Shown here piece after piece: positions 47,101 through 59,300 of a stretch of 64,000 nt of DNA. Numbering within the stretch: position 1 is the first letter of the stretch; every line of letters begins with the position of its first letter. The stretch lies in the NCBI GenBank assembly GCA_001584585.1, contig LSYV01000052.1:117795-181794 (forward strand). The letters are read 5' to 3'. Below the pieces are notes generated by a model, which saw nothing but the letters and a program-made list of their open reading frames with translations, did not search any database and had not been told where the DNA came from. The position numbers were made by a program, and so were the translations under genes. The stretch is from Gonium pectorale (taxonomy: Eukaryota > Chlorophyta > Chlorophyceae > Chlamydomonadales > Volvocaceae).

Positions 47101-50100
47101 CCATGGGGCTGGCAGTTTGGCGTCCCCAGCACACACCCGGATGGGCACAGCCAGCCCAGGGGGGTTGTTCCACGCCTCCGCTGCGCCTGTACATGCCCCG
47201 CTCGAACGCAGGTAGGAGCGCACCCCTGCCTGCTGCCTCCCTCCCCTGGCCCTGCTCGCCGGTGCCTTCGCCCTTCCTTTCGACCCTGCTCGCTGCTAGG
47301 TTGCGCGACGGCAACCGCCCCGTGGGCAAGCTCCCTCCCTCCCCCGCAATAATGCGTGAAACGTTCGCATCCCATCCCTCACTCCCCCGGCCCCGGCCCC
47401 TTTCCCCAGAGTTTACCTGGTTTTCGAGTTTGTGGAACGGAGCCTGTTTCAGGTGGGCGGGCATCGACGCAGGGACGGCATCCAGCCACGAGCCCTCACT
47501 GAGGGCCCCATGGTCCCGACGCCCCCATAGCCCACACGCGCTTTTTTGCCATGGAAGTAAACTCGCGACTGCCGCTGAGCAAGGACTGGCAGCGTCTTGC
47601 CACGCGCCCGCCCCCTCCGCCCCCGTCCCCTGCCTCATCTCCCGCCCCTGCCAGGAGATGGACCGGCACCCTGCCTGCGCGCTGCCCGCCCCCATGGTCA
47701 AGAGCGTGGCCTGGCAGCTGCTGCACGCGCTGGGTCATTGCCACGCACACAAGGTCGGAGCCGCGGGGCGGAGAAGGGCGGCGAGGGGCGGGGAGGGGCG
47801 GGGAGGGGAGCGCCGCCTGGGGGCGGGGCCGGGGGCAGGGCGTGCAGAGCAGGCGCAGGAGCAAGGCGGGGGCGGACGTGCATCCGTGGCGCGCATCGCA
47901 TCCCGGAAGAGCGCGCGGCGCGCGTTCGCTAATGTTAGGTGGTGGCGCGAGGTTGCGGGATGGGGCCGCGCGCGGTGCACTGACGCCGCTCGCCTCCGCA
48001 TCACGCCAGATGGCTCAAGCTGCCGCCGCAACCCTGCCATCCCACCCACATCCGTCCGAAGGCCCCGCCCGCATATCGTTGGGTTGCGCTCCCTCCACAC
48101 ACGTAGACAGGTACTTGTAACCTACAACCATTTCCACACGCTGTACCTAGGCACGATGGCGTGACCATGTTCAGGCGGGTGGCCGGCTGGCCGTGCTGTG
48201 CCCCGGGCTAGTGCGCCTGGACAAGGACTGCGCGCGCTGCCTGCGCGTCCCGCCCAGTGCCGTGCCGTGCCCTCGCCCCTGCTGTCCGACGCTGCAGATT
48301 ATGCACCGCGACGTCAAGCCCGCCAACGTGCTCCTGACCGGCTACACGCCCGGGGTGGGCAGCGGCGGGGTGGTCAAGGTGCGGGTATAGGGGAGGGGTG
48401 CGCGCTTGTGTGTTATGCATGCGATACGGAGTGCAGGAAACAGGTCTAAGATGTAGCTAGCATAGGCATCCTAGCCGGCGCGCGTGTAGGTGAGCGCGTG
48501 GATGGGTGAGTGGTTCGATAGATGGATGCAAGGGTATGTGCTGTGTGTGTGTGTGTGTGTGTGTGTTTAGCCTTCTCATCTGCATCTCCGGGCCGACGCT
48601 GGCATGTGGCGCTACCCGCCCCAACGCGCGACTACCTCAACGCCGCAAGGCGAGGGGTGTGGGGGACCGCTGTTCCCCCTTGCTCAACCCATGTGTGTTT
48701 GTGTGAGTGTGTGGATGGGTGTATGGTGCCGGCGCCCCGGCCGATGCGTCTCATCCCCCGACCACCGCCGTTGACTTTCTACGGGGTTCAACACGGTTGA
48801 CAGTACTCCCACAGCGCCATCGTTACCCTGCCGCCTGCCCTCACGGGTCGCAGCCCGCACGGCCACCCCTCGCACACCCTGCCTCCGGCCACTTCCCCCC
48901 TGACGTCATTTCCCCAGCTGTGCGACTTCGGGTTCTCACGCCACGTCCTCGGCGCGGCTGGCGCCGAAGCCAGCGCCCGCGGCGGAAGGGCGGCCAACGC
49001 TGGCGGCGCCAACGGTAACGGTAATGGTAACGCCAACCGCCTGTCGTCGTACGTGATGACTCGGTGGTACCGCCCGCCAGAGGTGCGCGGGCTTTTGGCT
49101 TGTGTGGAAAAGTCAGCTTCGTCGTCTGATCGTGTTGTTCCGTCAACTGTCTGGCCCTTTGGCGGGAAAGGCCCTTGTCCCTGTGCACAGAACCAACCAC
49201 GTTGGCTAATTCAGAAATCAGGTTTCGGAGGACGAACAGTAGGACAATTCTTCCCCTCCCATCATCATGCACTACGCTGGGTAACACACGGTGCCCCTGG
49301 GCCCCGCATGGCGATTCCGTGCTGCAGGTCCTGGTGGGAGACACGTACGGCACGGCCATAGACGTGTGGTCGTACGGCTGTACGCTGGCGGAGCTGGCCA
49401 CAGGCCGACCGCTCTTCCCGGGTGAGCGCCTCTCGCCCCAGTTGCCGCAGCGGGGCCGCGAAGCGTCTGGCGGTCTGGGTCCGGAGCCCTCTGCTCCCCC
49501 AGACCGCTTAGCCATCTTCTGTTGTGGCCGGGTCGTCAGTCCCGATGAGCACCATGGCAGTGCTTTGCAATCCGGGTATTAATACCCAATCGGGTACTAA
49601 AAGGAGTTTCCTGTCCTGAGGCACGGGTGCTACGAGGATATTGCCTCTGCGTTGTGTGTCCAGCGATGTGGCGAGTCGCGTCCCTCACGCCCTCGGCTGG
49701 CGTCCCCAGAATGTCATCAAGCCCCGAGATCCAGCCCCCGGACTCCGATGCACATCGCCCCGCCCGGCAGGCGGCTCAACGACCCAACGACCTGCCGCGC
49801 CGCCGCATTCTCCGTGCCATTCCCACAAACAACTACCAACCCCCTCCCAATCCCCAAATACCAACGACCGACTTCTAACTCCCCCTCCCGCCCGCCCTCC
49901 AACCGTCGGCCACCCTCCTGCAGGCCGCTCCACGGTTGACCAGCTGTGGCGAATCATCCGGACGCTGGGCCCGCTGCCGCCCGGCCAGGCGGCGCTGGTC
50001 CGCGCCGACGCCCGGTTGGAGCCGCTGTGGGGGATCACCACGCGGCCCAAGTCCAGCCTGCGGCAGCGTCTCGCGGTGAGCCAGCGGGGCGGTGCGGCAG

Positions 50101-53100
50101 CCGGTCGGTGCGCCGCTCGGCCTCGGGAGTGAGCGATCGCCCCCACATGCCGCATGCTCATACACGCCACCCATCAGCACACTGCCCGGATGGATGCCCG
50201 GACCCTGTTCCCCGGGTCTGGCCCGTACCCGATGTACGATGTACGGTACCCGCCCCAAAGTCGTCCCCGCCCGCCGCACTCCCCCCCCCCGCTCGCGCAG
50301 AACCTCGACGCCCGGCTGTTTGACCTGGTGTCGGCGTGCCTCACGATGGACCCCGTGCGCCGACCCACGGTTCACCAGCTGCTACAGATGCCGTATTTCT
50401 GGGACGTGCGGCGCCTGATCTCTGGTACGGACCTGGAGAGGCAGCTGCCGTACAGCTCCGACACGCTGTGTGCCATCTCGGGAACCGCCCGCCCCGCAGC
50501 CGGCGCAGTCGGCCCCAACAGTGGCCTCACCAAGTCCACGTTGCCGCCGCCGCCGGCGTCGGCGGCGGAGTGGAAACCGGTGGCGACGGTCCCTTACGCA
50601 GGCACCGCCGGCGACGCTGACGCTGGCGCTGGCGCCGTCGTCCCCATCACAGTGAAGGCTCTGGCCGCTGTCGTCGCTGCCGCCTCAACGGCGGCGGCGG
50701 TCAAGGTGGACGGCGGCGGCGCGAGCGCTGCTGCCGCTCCGGCCATCGCTGCAGGCCCTGCGGTGGCCGCCAGCAGTGTCGAGGCAGCCCAGAGGGCCGC
50801 GGCAGCGGAGCGCGAGGATGAGAAGAGTGAAGAGTTGATTGTCGGCGGCAGCGACGCAGCAACGCCGATGATGCCGCCAATCCATGCAAACGACAGCGCT
50901 CGGGTGCTCCCGTTTGCGGCTGACGCTACGTTCCCAGTGGGGCCGTCCCTGGTCGCTGCCGTAACTACAGCCGCTAGCGACGAAGACAAAGCCGGCGACT
51001 GCGGCACGGCTTGCGCATTGGTAGAAGCCGCCGGCGTTGTCCCTGCGGCCACTGCGGTGCGCGCCCCGGGTGGCGGCAGAATGGGCGGAGGGCTCTCCGT
51101 TGCCCTGGCTGCTGCGGCAGCGGCGGCGGCAGTGGATACGCCCCAGGCAGTAAGCGCGTCTGTCGACAACGCTGCCGCCGCCGCTCACGCCACCTCCGGA
51201 CACATGGCGGCGGAGCCGACGCTCTCGCTCTCCTGGGCGCCGAGCCCCCCACTCCCGCTGCCGCCGCCGCTGCCGCGGCCGTCGGCGTCGCCATTGGTGC
51301 AGGCGCCGCCCCAGGAGCTTACAGCCATAGCTGAGGTGCCGCCGCTGCCGTTGCCGCTGCCGATGCCGCCGCCAGCGGCCGAGCTCCGCCAGGACACAGT
51401 CAGCCTCAACCTGATGGCTGCGGCCGCCAATGTCAACGCCGCCGACACAGAAGCAGCTGCCGGCGCCGCTCCGCATGCACCATTCAGTGTGGCGCGGCCC
51501 ACTGCTGGTCTGGCGGAGCAGCCGCCGCCGCCGATCCAGGGCGTGGACAGCGCGGAGACGGCCACCGCTGGTGCCGCCGGACTGGCAGACACCGCCGCCG
51601 CCACAGCCACCACCTCGGCGGCGGATATGAACGGCGCATTCGTCAACGCCCTGCCCGGGGTGGTGGCGACACTGACCCATGGGTCATTATCGCCAAGTGC
51701 ACAGCAGCCCAGCGTCGCTGCCGCCGCGCAAGCCGCCGCCTCAGCGCCCCACGGCAGCACGACCGCCGCCGCTGCGCCGCCGCTGCTGGTGATGGCAACG
51801 TCCGAGCCCACTCGGCTGCCGTACACCGCCGCCGCAGCCGCGCACAGCCCTTTCCGGTACACTAACGCAGCGTCGTACGCTTACGGGCCCAGTCCGTTGC
51901 CGTACGCGGCCTCCACACCCAGCCCGCTGCCGTACGGGCCCATCGCCGCCGCCGCTTGCGCTGTCCCGGTGCCCGACCTCGAGGGTCTGCTGTGCGCCGC
52001 CATTGCAACGGTCGCCGCGGTCGGCGCCGCCATCAACACCGTTGCAACGGACAACAGTTCGGGTAATGACGGCGCCGTCGGCGACCAATTGGGTGCTCCG
52101 ATCGCGATGGCCAGTCTGCCGGGAGCTGTCAATGCTCCTGTGCCGGAGGGTGCAGGGGGCGGCGGCCTGCCCCGCGGCACAGCGGGCACTTACTGCCCGT
52201 TGGGCAACCCGGCTGCACCAACTGCCGTCCCGAACGCCTTGCGCCAGCCAGAGCAGCTGGTCTGGCCGCTGGGCGTCCGTACGCCGTGGAACGCACAGTA
52301 CGGCGGTGCCGGCGGCGCTACCGCCATCTCACCGGCGCTGGCGGCGGAGGGCGCGATTGCTACGAGTGCTGGTGCATTTACCGCACCGTACGACAGGCAC
52401 GCACCGTACGACAGGCACGACCTGGATCAAGACTTGGCGTGTTTCGGGAGCCCGATGGGCGCCCCGGGGCTGTCCAACTTCATGGCCTGCGGCGCGCGGC
52501 TGCCGCACATGCGGGGCCCGCCATTGCCGCCGGGCGTCCGGTTGCTGTCCTCGACAGGTGGGGCCTTCACGTGGGTAGCGGCGGGTGGTGAGGGTGGGAC
52601 GGGAAGCGATGGGCTGGCCTGGCGGCTGGTGGTAATGGGAGAGGAAGCGGAGTGGGTGACAGAACTATGAAGAGGAGTCTTGTGGATACCTTGGTGAGGT
52701 AGGCCTGCAAAATAGAAGGCTGCAAGTAGGCCTCCGGGCTGCGCACCTCCCGAAGCAGAGGAGGAGACGTAGCGGCTTAACAGACACCGTCATTGCGTCA
52801 GGGGAACAAAAGCGGTGCGACGAAGCCCCACTGCCGGGCCTTAGTTTTCTCAAGGCGTGACATCCGTGCCGGGTATGCGCACGTCTGGGTTGTTACATGG
52901 TAAAAGGGCCCGATCCCGCACCGAGAACCGCCGTGTGGCATCACGGTATTGCTCCGCAGGCACAGTCGCGGGCGGCGTCTCCCCAACGACCAGCGCCGTC
53001 GACGACGGGCTGCACGACACCACGGCGCCCGAGCTGCTCGTCATACCGGGGTGCGGCTCCCGTACGCTGCCGTACGATCAGTACGACCTGACCAACACCG

Positions 53101-56100
53101 TGCCGCCGTCGCCGCACTGCGGCGTGTCCTTCGGCTCCCATACTCTCAGCACGCCCGTCGCCAAGCCCGCGGTCTTCACGAACGACCGAGCATGGAAGTG
53201 GCCGCTGCCGCCGGCGGCGGGAGCCGCAGCCACCGCCGCCGCCGACAACCCACCAGGTGGCAGCCACGGCAGCCAAGGCGGCGGCCCCCAGCAACATCAC
53301 CACCACCATCACATGATGGGTCGGCCGTCGTCCGGTGCCTTTGCGCACACCCTGCGCTGGCTCGGGTTGCACCTCCAAGGCAGCTCTGACAGCCGCCCGG
53401 AGCTCGGTGGTGGCGTGGCGAGCGGCGCCGAGCACACCGCGCACGGCGGGAGCGGAGTCGGCGCCGCCACGGGAGGAGGGCACGCCGGCAGCGGCGTGAG
53501 GGGCGTGTCGTCATCGAGCAGCTTCGCTCACACCCTGCGCTGGCTTGGCGTCCACAACGCCAGCGCTGGCGGCGCCGTCGACGGCGCCGCTGGCGGTAGC
53601 AGCGCCGCCGGCGCCATTCACGGCAGCGGTGGCGGCGCAGTCTGGCTTCCCAATGGAATGAAGGTGGCAACCAGCTTTGAAGGCGCCTCATCGTCACGGC
53701 TCCGCCTCAGCGGCAGCTGCGGCGGCGCCTTGACAATGGGTGGCCACGCCGCCGCCACCGGCAGTGGCGGCACTGCCGGTGGCGGCGCAGCGACGGCCCA
53801 AACCTTAACCGCGGTCCTGCCTGGCGTCGAGTGTACCAATCCCATGTACGACAACCGCTCGCCGTTCGCCGCGCTCGTGCACAACGCCGCCGCAGCCGCC
53901 GAAGCGGCCGGCGTAACGCCGCTGCAGAGCAACGCCGGCATATCGACCTACAGCAGCCTCCACCTGGGCATCTCAGGCGGCTGCGCTTTAAGCCCCGGCT
54001 ACGAAGTTGGCGGCGGCAGCAGCGGTGGCGGCGGTGGTGCCGGAAGCAGCGTGCTCCTTGCCCCTGGCTCGCCCGCCGGCAGCTCGCCGACGGCGCTGGC
54101 GCGTCACGGCGGCATCGTACCGGCCCACAGCTGGCGATCGCTCTTCCACCGCCGCAGCGGCCCCCAGCACGACGGCTCACCAGCGCGCATGCAGCAGCAG
54201 CACCAGGCGCTGCGGGAGCACGGCGCCTCACCGAACAGCCAGCAGCACCAGCACCAGCAGCCTCTCAGCAAGCCGCCGCCGCCGCAGCCAGGCGTGCAGG
54301 CACCCGGCCGGTACAGCCTGCGGCAGAGCCAACTGCAGCGGATGCTCCTGGCAGCGGAGCGGCAGCAGCAGCAGCAGCCCCACCAGCAGCATGGGCTGGC
54401 GCTGGCTTCGGGCTGTGTTCCGCCAGTGGAAGCGGCGTCGCCGGCGGTGGTCACGCTTCGGGCGGCGTTGCTCACGATGGCGGCGGCGCCGGTGCCGCCT
54501 GCGCTGTCGCATCTGTCGTACACGCCGCCGGCGGCGCGCCGCATCAACAGCACCGGCGGCCACGGCAGCGTGCGTGCCGGCTGGACGGACAGCCAGGTGG
54601 CGGCCGTGGCGCCGCCGCCGCCGCCGGGCATGGCGATGCGGTCTGTCGACGCCGCTGCCATGGTGGCGGCGACGCCTGCGCGAAACGCTACCGCCCCTGT
54701 CCCGAGCTGCATCATGTCTACGGCATCCTTCATCGCCGTAGATCCGGAAATGGACACGGCACCGTCAATCTCCGTGATGGCGACAGCGGCTGATGCTGCC
54801 GTCGCCGGCACCGCCGCCGCCACCGCGGATGCGGCAACGGCTGCGGCACGCGGCGACGGCGCGGAGGCCGACAGGTTATGCGAGCTGTCCGATGTGGGGG
54901 CAGCAGAAGGTCGTATTGTGCCGGCGCTGGCGTCGCCGGGACGCAGCACCGCGGCAGCCTCCCACTTAGAGGTTTACGGCGGGATCCTGCCGCTGTCGTT
55001 GCCGCCGCCGCCGTCGCCGCCATCGCCTTTACAGGAGGAAGCGGTCCTGCTGCAGCCGCCACCGTCAGCCGTCGCTCCTAGTGCTGGCACGGCGGCGGCA
55101 GCGGTGGAGCCGTGCCCTGCGCTGCCGCCGCTAATGACACGCCGCGCGACCGAGGCCGCCCCGCTACATGCAACGGTGGTCGCCGCCACCAGCCAGCCGC
55201 CAGCCGCCGGCGGCGGAAGCCCGGTGCGCAGCCGCCCGGTGGCGGGCGGGCGGTCTGACTTCACCTCCGCCAACCTGTCTCGCCTGGGGTCGTCGAGGTC
55301 CGCCAATGCCCCCCATGAGGAGCCTCGCACTCCAGCAGGCTTCGCAGCTGTGGGCCGGAGCAGCAGCTCCCGAGGGCACCAGGGCGGCTCGGCTCCCGGC
55401 TGCTTCTCCTCGACCTTCAAGGGCGTCGTGTCCTCCCTCCGCCGCCGGCCGACCTCCAGCCGCGCCGCCGGCAGCGACAGTATGTACGGCAGCGTACTCA
55501 CTGAGTCAGAGTGCGGGCCGTACGGCAGGCGATCGAACACCGACCTCCAACGCCGCGGCTCGTCGTCGCAAGATGACGGGGCCAGGGAGGGCAGCATACG
55601 TGGCCGTACGGGAGGTTGTCGTACGACGTACGCCAGCTGCGTCAGTGTCGACGCCATGGGCGGTAGCGCCGCTGGCGGCGCCTTCTGCGCCGGCAGCGAC
55701 GACAGCATCTGCCTGCAAACTATGTCGCGAAACCGTTGCGGAAGCTCACTGCCCTACACAAAGGTCTCAGCCGGAAGCGGGCTGCTCGGTGCCAGCGGTG
55801 AGGGCTTCGCCGCAGCCGCGGCGGCGGCGCTGGCCGCCGCAGGGCAGGACGCTACCTGCGGCGGCGCCGCGTCCACGAGCAACGCTATCGCCGCCGCCGC
55901 CGCCGGGACCGTTGGCTCCTACAGCGGCTACATCGCCTTCTACTCTGCAGGTAGCGGCTACCTGCCGCCCCAAGTGGCGCCAACTATACCCGAGGCCGAG
56001 GAGGGGAGCGCCGCGATGCAAACGCCGCCGGACGTCTCCGGTGCTCTCGTCGCCCCGGTCGCCGCTGCCGCGTCGCTGACTCCGGAGCCTCCGTCAACGG

Positions 56101-56351
56101 ATGCAGGCGCGGGCAAGGCCATCGGCAGCGCCTGGCCCGTCGTGGCGGTCGCCGGCCGCGCAGCCGGCGCCGCCACCACGGCCGCCAGCGCCGGCGGCTT
56201 GCTGGAGGGGAGCGCTCGGGACTCGACTCCCGAGTCGTCACTGCGCGACGACAGCGGCAGCGCCGGCGGCAGCAGCCGCGGCGGCGCAAAGCGACGGCTG
56301 CGGGGCCTGCGGCAGCGGCTGCGGCTTCTGCTGGTGAGCCTGAGAGCGTAG
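44160..56351 (+). CDS. CDKL-like protein kinase with very long low-complexity tail
   Basis: Ten exons join in phase to 2190 residues: 44160-44348, 44791-44891, 47410-47452, 47655-47753, 48298-48378, 48918-49082, 49328-49421, 49924-50075, 50301-52557, 52960-56351. The kinase domain spans about residues 24-345: glycine loop [11 protein letters not shown], Lys53 in CAAK, Glu71 in [15 protein letters not shown] (Asp149), DFG at 174, TRWYRPPE before residue 227, and [35 protein letters not shown] and [17 protein letters not shown] point to the CDKL (CDKL1-5) branch of the CMGC kinases; algal members control cilium length, which is inference here. Odd points: Ser31 replaces the first glycine of the loop; the TxY activation motif reads SSY; the activation loop carries about 28 extra Gly/Asn/Ala residues. 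The 1845-residue tail is Ala/Gly/Pro/Ser-rich, with a His run and Gln runs. Intron 2 (2.5 kb) holds repeats and a candidate transposon. Confidence 0.82.
45288..45440 (+). repeat. Dispersed repeat family 2, copy B
   Basis: Similar to the reverse complement of 41845-41996. It lies in intron 2 of the CDKL-like gene, upstream of the inverted-repeat element. The local plus-strand frame (121 codons from 45274) is probably mobile-element debris, not a gene. Confidence 0.6.
45921..47003. mobile_element. Candidate nonautonomous element with 53-56 bp terminal inverted repeats
   Basis: The left arm 45921-45976 and the right arm 46951-47003 are reverse complements, with one mismatch and one 3-base gap, and include GGTGTCAACCGATACCAGAT. 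The 1.08-kb span encodes no recognisable transposase. Inside are tandem GATGCCGGATGCCCGGGGGC units near the left end and related degenerate units near the right end. It sits wholly inside intron 2 of the CDKL-like gene. No clear target-site duplication could be fixed because the outer boundary is uncertain. Confidence 0.6.
46011..46098. repeat. 23-bp tandem repeat inside the candidate element
   Basis: About 3.5 copies of GGATGCCGGATGCCCGGGGG-type units occur, the last ones degenerate. Confidence 0.85.
48542..48566. repeat. (TG)12 microsatellite in CDKL-like intron 5
   Basis: A perfect TG run lies in the intron between the HRD exon and the DFG exon. Confidence 0.9.
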
Positions 56352-59300
56352 AGACGCAGCGATCAATGCCGGTTCGCGGCATGGTCAGATTCATTATGTC
56401 ACCTTCGTGCGGCGCGTGCGGACATTTTGCCTAGCGCGGCGTGTGAGCTTGAATGAAACGTGAAAGAAAAAAGGGACAGAGACAAAAAAAGAATGACATG
56501 GGCATTGCGGCGGGGTACCTTGTTGACTGACGGGATGGCGTATGTGGATGACTGGGCCGGCTGGATCCACTTGGTCGTGCTGAGGCGGAGAGGGCGCGTG
56601 TCACCCTGGGCTTCGCCTTGCTTCGAGTGCGTCCGGGAGCCGCCACCATACTGCGGGGTGTTGGAGTTTGCACCGTACATGCATTCCGGGCGGGCCTAAC
56701 GCTGTCGTGTGCCGCGTCATGTGGGGATTACGATGAGCTGCGCTGTGAGCGAGGGCGGGTGGGAGGCCGTGTGGGTGGGCGGTTGAGAGGACGTTGACCG
56801 TTGGCCGTTGGCCGGTGGGATGGTGGGTGGCACCAGAAGAAACGATGATTGAGTGGGTTGGTCGGTGGCTTGCTGGCAAGGGGTGCGGTTGGTGGCTGTA
56901 CTCCCGGCACTTGGGTCCGCACGGTCGGTTTTGTCAGCATTCCAGAAGCATTCAGTTTGGTTGTACTGGGCCGGGTCATTGCTGGACTGGTCTATGTGCG
57001 GTATGTGGATGGCATCGTGGCAGCAAAGCCGTGGCGGTGTTTCTTTCTGGATCCGGCATTGGATTCGGATGTAGATACATCTGATGGCGTTATTTGCCCT
57101 GAGTCCGAAACCTGGCACCTGGAATCAGAACCTGTGGGCGCGTATCCCACTACACTTGCACGCCAGCCGCGCGCACGCGGTTTCCGCTCCGTGACCCTGC
57201 AACGCATCACAACAAAATTATCCGTCGAGTCTCTCCGTTGATCGTGCTGTTAAGTGTCGGTTTGTGATAGTGGTGAAGGTTGGCTTTGTGCCTGTTGGTA
57301 GTTATGCATAGCGGGATTGCGGTTCTTGCATGCTGGAGATCGAGCAGGGGGGCGGCAGCTGGCTTGCTGCCTTCCCGCCACGTCCTTGTGGCGCACGCCT
57401 TGTTTTGTCTTTGAAGAAGCGATGCTCACATTGCATCTCGGCTTCGCCTTGTTTCCAGAATGTTATGCTTCAGCGGCTGCCGCTTGCCTGCCTTGGTCAT
57501 CAGATGTCAGGCCCGCCGGGACACAATAAGTCCCCGCCGGAGCAAAGGCGTTTCCCGGTTCGATTGCTTGTCGTCATTTTTTATTTAGGACGATCTTGGC
57601 CCTGCCTGGCCCGTGCCAAGAGTCGCGTCCTGTCCCGCGTAGTTGCAGGGCGGCGCCCTGTTGGCGGGCGGGCATACGGGCGCGTGACGGCCGCCGCTGC
57701 TGCCAGCATATTGCCATGGCGGCGCAGCTGCTGCCCGCGTCCTGCGGACGTGCGCCTTGCCGCCCGCTAGAATGCGGTGAAACGTTGGGTGGAGCCGGCG
57801 GGTGGGTCCCCGAGCAACCCCCATGCCGGGGCCGCGCACGCTCCGCTACCGTTACCCGCACACATACACAATAGTGCTGCCAACAGCGCGCTTGTTGGGA
57901 GCCGTACGTGCCCATCCATTCCTAGCTGGTTCCTGGGACGGCTTGTCCTAACCAGCCGCTTTAGTGTCCTGCATTCCTTTGCCGCATCCCAGGCTACTGC
58001 TTCCGCCTTGTCTTTCTGTGCCTGGCCTTGCGCCTCGTGGTTCGACTGGGGCCAGTTCGCGACGTGTGGAACGAAATACAGTTGTGTGCGCCTGCCTACG
58101 AGTGAGCTGCGCGGCGAGCTGCCTCGTGCTTTCGTCTTGTTTGCATTAGCTTGAGTAGCTTGAGTAGAGGGCCGATCGGCAATGCCGGCTCTAGCCATTG
58201 GACGTTTGCGATGCAAGGCATCTAGCTAGCTGTGTAGCAACGTGCATCGCCATGGGGCCACTAACGGCGCGTTACCTCCGTGGGAGCTGCACCGTGCTCC
58301 AGAGCTGTTCTGGCGTTGAGTTGTCGGATTGTTGGCTGGGCGTCCCTGAACGCCATTGCCTGCACTGCTGTCGCAGTTTGTTTGCATCGGATCCCAGAGT
58401 TGTCAGGGTCTGTTAGATTGTATAACCTGCCGGCCTACATGTCGCCGATTGCAGCGTTGCGGCTGCATGTTGTGGACCGTTACGCGGTCACGTAAGTTGA
58501 TGTGGCAGGCGCGCGCAGCCTGGGTTATGTCTGATTGCCCCGTTTGTTTTGTACATGCAACAGGAGTCTTCCCCAGAATAGACGCCCTCTCGTTCCGTAC
58601 GTATGTTGCGCTTTGTTGTGTGGCCTCCGGCCTCTGTTGCTTCCCCATAAACGCCCCGCAATAATACCCCCGAGCTAGCGTGGAGGCGCCCTTTGTTTCC
58701 TGTTTCCTCGTGCGACTTGTACCACAGCGCCCTTGCTTGCTTCACGCTGCTGTCGTCTACGTGCGTTGAGAATGAACGCCAAACTGCCTTGTATGAATAT
58801 GTACTGGTGCGTGCCGACTATGTCGCTCCGGCATGGCTCGTCCGCCAGCCTCTGCACCCCTACCCATGGGTGGCAGCGCACATTGTCGGCTGCTGTGGGT
58901 TGGGACGGCGGTTGGATAGCATGTATGTTGGTTACAATTTGATGGCCGGGTTGTTGGCTGGTGGCACGTTACGTTGGTTTTGCATCCCTATCTATGCGAG
59001 TACCTGCCTGTTTTCCTGTTCGGCTCCTGCTTGGAATATGGAACGAAGTATATACACGAAGCGCCCTTGTCAGCAGTGTGCGACAGCGCCACTACTCAAT
59101 AACCTCACTGAGAGCCGATCGGGCCCGCTCCCCGTACGTGCACCGCTGCGCCGGCTGTATGTGTCGTAGCTGGCCACACGTACGGCAGCGTACACAGAAA
59201 CTGTGCCCCTCATGCATTTTTCCGGCCTGGCCACTCCGCCGTACACCGGCGTGTACTCGCGGCTCTCCCTCGCACTCTGACTAAATCTGGCATACATGCC

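Noticed and set aside
46701..48164. Plus-strand frame of 487 codons (and a 327-codon frame on the other strand)
   Set aside because: It spans the transposon-like arm, intron sequence and parts of two CDKL exons in the wrong frame. Composition is that of GC-rich noncoding DNA.
50594..55708. Several long antisense frames across the CDKL-like tail
   Set aside because: They are shadows of the repetitive GCN/GGN codons of the real plus-strand exons.
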